DNA of 17,125 bases, taken from the NCBI GenBank assembly GCA_027576995.1, contig JANBQC010000593.1, positions 1-17,125 on the forward strand, written 5' to 3'. Position numbers and translations under genes: made by a program. Below are positions 1 to 11,400 of this stretch, in pieces. This DNA is from Dimargaris cristalligena (taxonomy: Eukaryota; Kickxellomycota; Dimargaritomycetes; Dimargaritales; Dimargaritaceae). The notes beneath the pieces are model-generated. The model was not told the origin of the DNA, searched no databases, and was given only the letters and a program-made list of their open reading frames with translations. Position 1 is the first letter of the stretch, and each line of letters begins with the position of its first letter.

Positions 1-2421
1 CACATAAATTTCGCCGGGAACTCCGATTGGAACAGGCTGCAGGTGGCGATCCAGAATGTAACACTCGGTGTTGGGAATAGGGTGGCCGATAGTAACAGGT
101 TCGCCCGACCGAATTTCCACGGCGTGGCAAACAAAACACTCGGTGGGGCCGTACATGTTCAATACACGACAGTGGCGAGTCCAGCGCTCGGCTACTTGGC
201 GGGGCAAGGCCTCCCCCGCAGCGATGGCCATTTTGAGATTGGGGTATTTGCTAGGATCCAAGGAGGCCAGCACAGTTGGAGTAGCCACTAAAGCATTTAC
301 CAGTGGCAGGGTGTCTAGGATGTCGGTTCGCAGAACAAGGGTGGCCCCTTTGCACAATCCGGTGAAGATCTCCAAAAGGGCGCAGTCAAACGTCAGTGCC
401 ATATTTTGCATCAGGCGCAGTCCAGCAGTAATACCAATTGTTGAATCAGCTTGTTGGACAAAGTTGGCCATGACCCGGTGCTCCAGCTGGACACCCTTGG
501 GCCGACCTGTGGTTCCTGACGTGTAAAGAATATGGGATAGATCGGTGGGGCTAACATCAGGAAGGGCGAGCAGTTCGTTACAGGGGACATCGGGGGGTGA
601 GAGCCATGAGTCAATGGCCTGGAACTCGACATTAGGGAGGGCCTGTCGAATGGAATCAAGTCGGATGTGGTCAGCTGTATTGGTTAATAGTAACTGAATA
701 CCACCGTCATCCACCATATATTGGATACGGTCAGTGGGGAAGGCTGGGTCAATCGGGACAATAACTGCGCCGGCCAAACCAACACCCATATAGGCGACAA
801 TGGTGCTGGGAGCCCGGTCGACAATTAGACCAACGGGCGTTCCCCGTTCGATCCCCCGAAGCAGTAAGCGGTGGGCCAGGTTCACGGACCGGGAGTGCAG
901 ATCCGCATAGGACCACTGTAAGTTGCTAAACTCGACTGCGATTGTGCCAGGGGCTGAATGGGCCGTTCGGGTGAATAGTTCGGGTACACAGGCCTCAAAA
1001 TCAATTGCTATATGAGGGCGGGCAAGCTGCTCAGTGATCAGAGCCGTCTCACTTGTTGAAAGCATTGGAAGGTCCTTGGTGAAAACCTGCCCATCTGAAT
1101 TAGCCAAGGCAGAGACCAAACCAGAGAATAGTGTGATTAGGTGGTGCGACAAAGTCTCAATATAGCGCTGGTCAAATTCGGACGCACTCCAGTTCAAGTT
1201 CACGGCGAGTTGGCCGTGTTCAACCTGGGCAATGACAGTTAGAGGGTAGTCCGAAGACCTAAGAACACGAGGCTCCGTGAACGTAACCGAATACTCTAGA
1301 CTCTCCAAGTCGGTGTCGGGGAGATTTTCATAAACCACCAATGTGTTGAACATATCACTCGGGCGAACCTCGCCGTCAACCCACTCATTGATCTTGGATA
1401 AATGTAGGTGTTCAAAGGGGACCATTTGTTGGGAGCATTGGTGAATCACTGTCATTAGTTCGCTCACCGTCATTTCAGATTTCAGTGAGACCCGGAAAGG
1501 CACGGTATTGATAAAGCAGCCCAGGAGGGACTCAATGCCAGAGAGAGATAGGGCCCGTCCTGAAACGGTGTTACCAAATACCACATCGGACTGATCGGTG
1601 TATCGGCTTAGTAAGAGGGACCAGGCAGCCTTGATGAGGGTGTACGGCGTAACATTCGCTTGGCGGGTCACTTGGTGCAATTGACGGGCGTCGGGATATA
1701 ATGTAAACCATAAATCAACCTTGCAAGAGTCAGATGTGTTAGGTGGCCTTGGCAAGGACAGCTCGGTGAGTTGTTCCACATCCCGCATATACTCTTGCCA
1801 GAACCGCTCAGCTTCTGTTTTATCTGAATTTTGAATATAGGACACATAGTCATGGAACGAAGCGGACAAGCTGGGGTTTTGCCCGACGTTTCCTTGCAGA
1901 TGGGAGCGGAGCTGGTTTAACAGAATGCCGATGGACCATCCGTCAATGAGGGCATGGTGAATAGTTAGTAGATAGCGGAACGAGTTGGGGGCCAACCGCT
2001 TAACGTATATGCGTAGGAGTGACTCATTCGGTTTGAATCCATTTTCTAGATTCACCTGTAAGAAATCTTCTTCGCTGGAAGCACCGACATCTGACCATTC
2101 ATTTACGAAATACCAGCCAAACCGGGGTTCTCGGGTAACTACTTGGACACCCTGGCAGTAGCCGTTACTCCAAGAGGTCACAAACACAGTTCGTAGAATG
2201 GCATGGTGACCGACGACAGCCCGAGTAGCAGTTTGGAGCTGGTCGGAGCCCGATACACCATTCACAGTGAAGGCCAATTGAACCAAGTATTCGGCGGGGT
2301 CCTTGGCCGTGGCCGTCCACATGCCCTGCTGCATGGGCAACATGGGGTAGAGATCCTCCACATCGTGCGCGGTAAGACCAACAGTAGCAAGCTCGGTCTC
2401 GAGTGCGGCCAGTTCAGGAAT
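1..2421 (-). other. NRPS C4 and the start of A4 (residues ~3862-4668), truncated by window
   Basis: C4 begins at VEDLYPMLPMQQGMW (from 3882), has an intact HHALIDG at 4016-4022, then VVFGNTVSGR and PFEH blocks. A4 begins near 4330 and has YTSGTTGRPKG at 4494-4504, TFDCALL, MYGPTECFV, IGHPI, and ends at GVPGEIYV, inside the A6 motif. The hinge block and catalytic Lys lie outside the window. Visible specificity positions read about D-C-L-V-I-A-M-V-C, with no confident substrate. No E domain can be judged for this module. Confidence 0.88.
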
Positions 2422-5400
2422 AGTGGTGTTCAGATTGGGGAAATCTGACGGGGTCCAGAGAGATGGATACTGCGACAGATCGAGATACTGCACGATATCC
2501 TTCAGAGCCTGTCGAACACAATCCAATAGAGATTCGATAGTGCTTGTTGGGATGACCTGGGGACAGTAATAAACCATGAACGTTAATCCACCGGGAGTTG
2601 GTGATCCGACCACCTCCAGTATCTGTGGACGAAGTTCGGACAGGTCACAGCTGGCCAAGTTGGCCGTCAATTCTGGGCGAAGAGTCCAGTGATACTGGCC
2701 ATGTTTCATTAAAGCTTCATCCCTTACTGTGGGGTCCAAGTAGTTGAAGCAGACGCCCAGCGGTGAGTAGGGCCGCTCATTAGAAGACATGCTCTGTGGG
2801 TGGCTGGATAGTTGGTAAAGCCCATGCTGTAGCCCTTGGGGGCCGCTCGACGAGCGAAGGGCCTGTTTGGCTTGTTTAAGGAAATCTAAAATCGCAGTAT
2901 TAGCATCTACCTGGATCTGGCAGGGGACCATAGAAGTGAACCAGCCGACGGTGCGACTAGGGTCGAGACTGGGTTGCCACGGATAACGACCGTGTGATTC
3001 GTTGAAGACGGTGATGGATGGGCCCTGCGAAATAGAGTGGAGGGCCTGGAACAAACCAGCAAGCATCAGCTCTAGAGGCTGGACATAAGTAGTATCGGGC
3101 TTTAGAATGGCGCTTGACAAGGCAGTATCGAGGATGATTGATTGGCACTGGGTGTTCGCCTGGGTGTTCAAAGTTAGGCAGTCTGGTCCAGTGAGTTGTA
3201 AAAAAGACGCCCTTGGACGCACTTGCGGATAGATCAGGTTGCCGCTGGAAACGGCATGTTTGGCTTTGTCAACCAACTCTGTTGCCCATTTAGAAAATTT
3301 CAAGGGCTGTGGGATTGGTGACTGCCCATTTAGAATTCGAGCCAAGTCCTCGAGTAAAACTGACCAGGATACCAAATCCACCACCAGATGGTGGATGGTC
3401 AGGAATAGCAGTTTCCTATTAATTGGTCGAGATGCATTTGTCAGGTGTGAAGTATCAGGTGTTGGTGTGTTACCATTATCATCCAAAAGAGTAATCAGGC
3501 CCGCAGCCAAGTGATGGCCTTGGTTTATGTCAAGTGATGACTGAATGGTTAGAAGCTGTTTAGACAGGTCAGAGACTGATGTACTAAGTTCCGCTACCGG
3601 AATAGGCAGCCCGGCAAAAGGTGGAAGAATTTGCTGGGACCATTGGTCTGAATGGCCAGTCGGCTCCTGGGTGAATTGGCAGCGTAACATGTCGTGGGCA
3701 TTAATCAGTCGGAGCAAGGCAGGGATGAGTTCAGTGACGGCTAATGGCCGGGTCAGTTCCAGGGCAAACGACTGGTTGAAATGGCTTGGGTTGGACCACG
3801 GGTGGTCAAAGAACCCCTGCTGGATCGGGGTGAGTGAGAATTCTTTACAATATTCCACGGGATGGAATTGGCTGGGTTTTTCACTTGCCGACGAAATTAG
3901 GGACATTTTCTTAATGACATCGCGTAAGGGCCCGGATCCCAGTAGAGCGGAGGTGGGCAAAGTAAAACCGAGTTGGCGACACTTGGACGAGACTTGGATG
4001 GCCAAGATGGAGTCACCCCCAATCTTCACAAATGACAAGTCCGGATTGATCTGGTTGAGTGGAAGACCAAGCGTCTCCCCCAGGGACTGCATCAATATGC
4101 TTAGTGGCTGACCCTCTTCAGACAAACTGTCTAATAGTGAGGATCGTTGCCGTTGGGTAGCTAAATGGTCAGCAAAGTGATTCTGGAGAAACTGGGTATT
4201 ACATTTGCCATTGTTTGTAAGAGGAACATTTGGAAGACCTAGGATATAGCTGGGCACCATATAGGACGGTAACTGGTCGGCAACGGAAGCACGCAGTACA
4301 TCCTCGCTGGCGGTAGAATCCGAGAACACGTAGCCAACTAGGAACTGGTCGTGGACAAAAACGGCACAGTCTTGGACCCCAGTCTGGCGCATCAGGACAC
4401 TGCGAATTTCATCCAGCTCGATACGGAACCCCCGCAGTTTCACCTGACTGTCCATGCGCCCCAAGCACACGACCTGTCCGTTGGGTAGCCAGCGTCCCAG
4501 ATCACCGGTCCGGTAGACTTTTCCTTGTCCTGTGAATGAATTATCGGCGAATTTGGTCAGATTAAGGTCCAGTCGGTTGATGTAGCCGAGGGTAACACCG
4601 ACACCACCAATGCAAATCTCACCGACGGCACCAATCGGAACCAAACGCAGGTTTTCATCCAAAATGTAACACTCGTAGTCGGCCATTGGTCGGCCGATTG
4701 GAACACAGCCAGAGGGCGGAACTTCAGTCATAAGGCAGGCAATGGTGGCTTCAGTCGGCCCGTATACATTATAAAAATTGGTCACTGCTGACCATTGATT
4801 TGCCAATTCCCGGGGTAAATGCTCGCCGCCAACCAGCAAGCTGTTCAGGTTGGTATAGTCCTGGGGATTCAGGGTAGAGATGATGGACGGAAGCAGAATA
4901 GTCTGTTGTACTGTTTTCAGTGTTCCCGGAAGATCGTCGCCGTAGAAGACCAAGGTAGAGCCGTAGCATAAGGGAAGCAAGGTGTTCAAGAAAAAGACGT
5001 CAAACCCAGCTGCCATGCCGTTCATGGTTCGGGTACCGGGCTGCTGCAGCATCTCGAGTGTAGGGCTGGTAAGCATATTCAAAAGACTGCGATGTTCGAC
5101 CATAACGCCCTTGGGAAGACCGGTGGAGCCCGAAGTGAAGACAATGTAGGCCAGGTCTGTTGGTTGATTGGGGTGGAGGGAGGCTATGTTAGTGGTCAAC
5201 TCGACAACATTGGCAAGGTCGTCAATGGTGATGACCTCGCACCACTCTGAGTCCACTCTTGATGCATTCACCACACATGTGCACCCTGCCGTGTCGACAA
5301 TGTACTTTTGACGGGCAGTTGGGAGCTTGTGATCCACGGGTACATAGACGGCTCCAACACTCCAAACGGCCAGCATGCACATAACCGCATCTGGGTGATT

Positions 5401-8400
5401 GGCCACAATAACGCCGACCTTGTCGCGTGGCTGCACCATAGCACGTTGGAGACGCTCGACCAGTCCAAAAACGCGCTGGGAGAGCTGGGCGTAGGTGTAG
5501 GTACCTTTGGCAATTTCAGTGGCCACTCGATCGGGGTACTTTTGAACCATACCAAGGAATAAGTCCAGGACATTTAGGCAGGGACTATCCCGTGTAACCG
5601 AATTAGGAGGCCCGAGTGCGAACTTGTCCAGGATGAGGCTAGCCTCAGTTGGACATACCAGTGATGCCGTGGACCACGGCTGGTGGGCGACCACTACCGA
5701 ATGAGCATAGGCCAGGAAATTTTGAAGTAACCGGTTCGCCGTGTCAACGTTGAAGAGGCTCTGATTGAACCTTAACTGGCACACAGGTGTACGGCTATGA
5801 CAATCAACGACTAATTGTATATCGTAAGGGAACATCGTTCGAGGAGACTGGGACCTGACACAGTGAACTATAGTAGACTTGTTCTCGGGACCAATTGGAT
5901 GGTCGAATGCAACGGATGTACGAGATAAGCCGGAAATTCTATGCTGGCCTTCGAGAGACAAGTGGGGGGCAAGAATGTCCATTGAAGGTAAAAAGTGGAG
6001 TCGGGAGTCTACGATCTGGTGGGTCAGTTGCCTGACTACTTCGGGGAAGTCTAATGCCATATTTCCCTTCACTCGAAGAGGTCGTTCCAGTGACGACAAG
6101 GTGTCCTTGTCCACCGAAGTGTCGCCATTCTCGGAAGCCGGGGTAACGATGTCCATAATCAAATCAGTTTGCCCCGTCAGGCGCAACAAAAATGTTGCAA
6201 ATAGAGAAGACCAGATCCCATATCCCATAACCGACTCTTTCGAAGCTTGTGTCTGAATAGTTTCAAACAATCGTTGCTCAATTTTGGTTTCGGCCAAGCT
6301 ACAAAGGAAAGAGGGAAAAAGGGGGCGAGGTCGGTCAGTCAGAACAGCCAGTTCAGCCGGTGGGTTCTGAAGAAGAGTGCACCAGTAGTCGAGGTCTACT
6401 TCAAATGGCTCATTAGATTTACCAGCCCTCGTGAGTTTTTTATCGGGTAGATTGGACGGTTGCCCAACCAATTGATTAGTGAGGGCACGTACGATTTCAT
6501 CAAACTCACTAGTGGACCCAAAGATTTCGTGGACACGGATTACAATTGCCGAATAACTACTGCCAGTTGTTGCAACCGGTAGCTGGTACAAGTCGAATCG
6601 GACCAGCACACCTTGATTCAAATCAAATTGAGGCGCATCCACATTGAACTGGTCGCCATCGAATACTTGAGAGCTGGGAAGCTGGCGCTCAAGCACTTCA
6701 GTTCGCACTTGTGGTAGAACGTGGCAGGTGAGAGCACCTCGAACGGATATAAACCGGCAACGAAGGGATTCAAATACGGTAGCTAGGCGGTCTATAGCTC
6801 GCTGGACCTCCTCCAATTGAAGTGAGGCCTCGGAAGTAATCGTACAATGATGATAGAAGGCGAATGGCGGACTTTCCAATCGGCTGAGGGACCAGACTCG
6901 CTGTTGATGAATAGTGACAGGCATTGTACGAGTATACAGAGGCGACATATCCAAAGAGGTGATGTCGTTATCTTCGACGGTGGAATCGGGGGACTGCTCG
7001 TTCGTGCCTTGTTTGACAATGCTCTGGATGATGGGGGCCAAAGTACGAATCTCAGTGTGTTTAGCCAATTCACCCAAACCGACGGCAATACCGAATTTCT
7101 GGAAAATGCGATACTGAAGTAGGTCTAGTTGGGCCAAAGGAATCCTTGATGTAGACATTAGAGGCACGGTATCAATAGTTACGGCCGAATAATGATTGGA
7201 GGATGCGTATATCTCATTCACCACTACCATCAACCACCATTCATATTCTGATAAGGATTGTGTTGAACGAGTTGGAAGCGTGGCTAGATAAGCTTGGGCA
7301 AAGTGCGGGAGAAGTTGGTCGTCAAGTTCAATCACGTGCGGGAATGCGCTGGTCGAGATGATCACATTGGGCATGAGAGTGGCTGGAATGCCGGGTGGGG
7401 TCATGGTAGTTTTTAGCCCAATCAAGTCCGCTTCAGTAGAATTGGAAACCAGAACCACCAGCCGGTCATCAGATAAGACGAGGCAGCGTGGTGATTGGGC
7501 ACCGGCTTTAGTTAATGCCTGAACCAGAGTGCCGAGATGGATCTGTCGGTCATTAATGACCACTTTCTGGCTGGCCGGGCCCAGAATATGGACAACATCA
7601 GCAGTATCGCGATAACCAAGTAAGGGCTGCTTGGGAGAAGTCTTGTAATCTGGAAATGAAGAGACTAAGAATGTCAGTCTACCAACTACACCAGGGAGAC
7701 AGGGCTTGCCATCTCTACCCAGCACTTCCAAAGCGTAGCCATCGTTGGGTGGTTTGTCTATAGAAGGAAGTAAGCAGGAAGCCAGTTGCTCTAGGGTGAT
7801 ACGCCGATGGCCATGAAAAATAGATCCAATAAAAGCTAGACAGGTGTCGGTTGATTTGGCCAAATCTTCAACATGGGGCCAAGTGTCCTCAGCTAAGTCA
7901 TAAAGAACTAGACAGTCCCCTACAACCGAACCACGTGTTGGAGAATCGATGGCCACTGCATAACAATGCGAAGACTTGCCATTCTCATGCATCGGTGAAT
8001 CAGGAGTCGTTATAGTCACTTGTGAGGTTAGGCATAACAGAGTAAGCCATATGGCCTGTGGGCTGTCCAGGGGCAAGGACTCGTCCAAGATATACCACCT
8101 CTTGCTATCGATGAAGGTCCGGGTTGATGCAAGGGTGTGTTGGATGTATGAACTATCAACGTTTGATACCACTGGATTAGCCGAATTATGGCGGGATGAA
8201 AACACCAAGGAGGGATCTTGTAGGTCCACCGGTTGCTTGAATCGACGAGTGACTTGGGTTTCGTTAATTATCTGATCAATCAAGTCTGGTATACCAACCA
8301 TGGCAGTATCACAATTCAGATAAGGGCGTACATTCTCAGTGTCAGTGTATGGTAGCCACACGATCTGCGCATCAACGGCCTTGGAACACGCCGCCAATTG

Positions 8401-11400
8401 CTCAACAGTATAGGGTGATGCCAGAGGTACCAATCGGATACCCATCTTGATCGCACTCACTAGGCAGATCAGCAGATGTTCAACCCTTTCTACTACGGCC
8501 ACGACGGTTGGATGGGGGGATAAGACCGACTGGCTGGATAGACCAGCGAGGGAATCAGACAACTGGTCGAGCTGACCATATGATAGAGTGTGGTCTTTTG
8601 ATACTAGAGCTGGGTGATCAGAAAAATCTAGGAAGGTGCTCGCCAAACATTGATTTAACGATCGAGGTACTGGGCCAATCGCGGCGCTTCTCGATTCTCG
8701 GCCAGTGTGGATGTGGTGATTCAGCGGTAGGTGTGTGAGTGCGAGCTGGTCTATATGCCTACTAATATCCGCCTCAAGAATCTGCGTGAGAACAAGATGA
8801 ATCATATCAACTACTTGAATGGCAGATTTTTCCGAATAGATGGACGTGTCGTAAAGTAATTTAACCTTAACATACTCGGTGCCATCGATAAAGTCAATGG
8901 CCAAAGGGTATTCTGTAAACTCGTGTACGCTTAGGGCAGATAAAACTAAACTATGTGCTGGATTGACTACAAGAGCAGGGAAATTTTCGAATCCCAGAAT
9001 GGCTTGGAAAAGGGGACCAGATCGGCCCGCTGAAGCCCACTTGCTAATGTCCGTTAACAACGAATGTTCGAACGGGACCATGGCCATCTGGCCCTGGTGG
9101 AGGGCCTGTAGCCAATCAACAATTAAACAATGGCCCATGCGCACCCGCAAAGGCAAAGTATTCGTACAGGGACCAATCGTTCGGTCAATTCCAGGAAGGC
9201 CTAGGTTGCGTCCGGATAGTGTCACGCCGAACACTACTTCATCTTGGTCGAGCAGATGACCCAGAACCAAGGCAAAAGCGGCCCGGAACAGAGTAGCTAG
9301 AGTAACCCCGAATTTTTGCGAGCAATGAGTTAACTGTTCCCTTGCAATACGGACGTTCGTAAAATAAGCGGCTGATCCGGGCAATCCGATGTAGCCGGGA
9401 TATAGTAGAGGCGCGGGTGTGCTTGGTGCGCCTTTTAGATAGTCTATCCAGAAGGCCTGGGTCATATCCGAATCGAGCAGACGTACATGATGGACAATTG
9501 AGGTGAAGGATGCCGATGGATTCGAAATAAGCAGATTAGGGAGGTGGTAGGTTTCCATCCACGCCTGCAATAGAAGATGTAGCGACCAGCCATCGCAAAG
9601 GGAGTGATGGAAAGTAATAATTACATCATGCACCTGGCTATCAATTGTAGGGAAAACAAAATTGCGGATCATATGATCTTGTAGTGTAAAACCCCGCCGG
9701 CGGTCTTCGGTAAGAAATTCGTCAAGAGACTTTAGGGGCAGGTCGGAAATAGTCCAGGCAGTGGGGCACGATCGAAGAACAGCCTGTATATAGCCCCGGG
9801 ACTGTCTGGATGATGCCTCGAGAAACACAGTGCGCAGGATGGTGTGCTGTTGGGAAACAGCCTGCCAGGCCTCAAGCAATCGATCGACATTAAGGGGACC
9901 ATGTAATTGGAAGACGATCTGAACTAGGTAGGTAGTGGAATCAGTAGATAATCCTGTCAACAGGCCGCTTTGAAGAGCGATGCAGGGTAGCAGGTCTTCT
10001 ACCTGATCCAGTGGAATGCGACGGTGGTGGAGCTCGTTGATAATACCCTGTAATTCGGAAGCGGAAAGTTGGAGGTGGGCAAAGTCATACTGCGTGAGGA
10101 TTGGCTCCAAACTAATGGATTGCGACTGGTTTATATCGTTGGCGAGCTGGGAAAGACTCTGGCGCCACTGGGTCATGATTTCATTGACAACGCTTCGACA
10201 ATAGACCAGCGGATTGTACTCCATAATAAGGCGTAAAGAGTCCCCGACCACCGTAGGCATGATATCAATGTCATACATAACCGTGTCTTGGGGGGCAAAG
10301 TCGTGTAGGCCAAAATGGTCCGACCATTCGATTGATAAAATATCGTCGCTTAGACCACCGCCGGTACTGTCGGGATGCTCTGAATAATTGAAACGTGCGT
10401 CCAACCGGTCTGGAGACTTGGCCTCCAACTTGGCCCGCTCCTCCGCCGGTACACCGGGCATGTGTTTTAATAAGGAGTACGGGAATCCCTTCATTGGGAT
10501 TTTCTGCAGGGCCTCCTTGGTGTGATGCAACAGGCCCAATAAGGGCTGATCGAGTTGAACCCGAAGAACAAGGGGATAGATGGCGGTAAACCAGCCCACG
10601 GTGCGGGTAATGTCTTGATCAGATAACCACGGCTCACGGCCATGCCCTTCCATGCAAAAAGTAACCTGGTCCAGCCCAATAGTAGTGGCGAAGGCCTGGG
10701 TAAAAGTAGCCAGAAGTAGGTCGCGCGGGGTGACTCGCAGTTGCGGGACCAGCTGGATCAGTAGTGCCTGGGTTGATTCAGAGTCGAATTCGAAAGAAGT
10801 GGAGAGGCGAGCTGCCTGGGTACGGGTAGCATCCAATTCATGTGGTGGATGTAGGGCACGGAAATCCCGAATGGGCTTGTCGGAGTCGACCTGAGTGGGC
10901 CAGATATCGGCCGACAGAGTTGCTGCATAGTCATCGAGCTGGGAAGCCCAGGCTTGGAAAGGCAACGTCTTCGGTGGGAGTGAGGCACCTTGGAGCAGGG
11001 CATTCAAATCCTCAATCAGAATGCGCCAGGCAACCAGGTCCACCAAGATGTGATGAATGGTGATAAACAAGCGAAATGGAGACGTACTGTCCGGGTCGTG
11101 AATCAGAGCAGCTGCCAACATGGGGCCCGTAGAAAGGTTAAGGCTGGATTGAACCCGCAGAATAAAGTCGGCATAGTCGTCAGTTGAGACCGTCTCTTCC
11201 AACAATAGAAAATCAGTGGAAATGGCTCGGGCTGTAGGAATCGACTGGACCCATGGCTGGCCATCATTATCGGGCTGGAAACGGGCCCGGAGAATATCGT
11301 GGTGGTTGGCTAGGGCCACTAGGGCGTCGGAAATGGCTGCTAGTGATATATTGGCCTTGGAATTGACCTTCAGGGTTAAGGACTGGTTAAAGTGGTGGGG

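Noticed and set aside
7009..8658. Pseudogene or sequencing-error explanation for the degenerate A2*-T2* region
   Set aside because: No stop or frame change occurs in over 500 codons, and the changes are substitutions at motif positions with spacing preserved.
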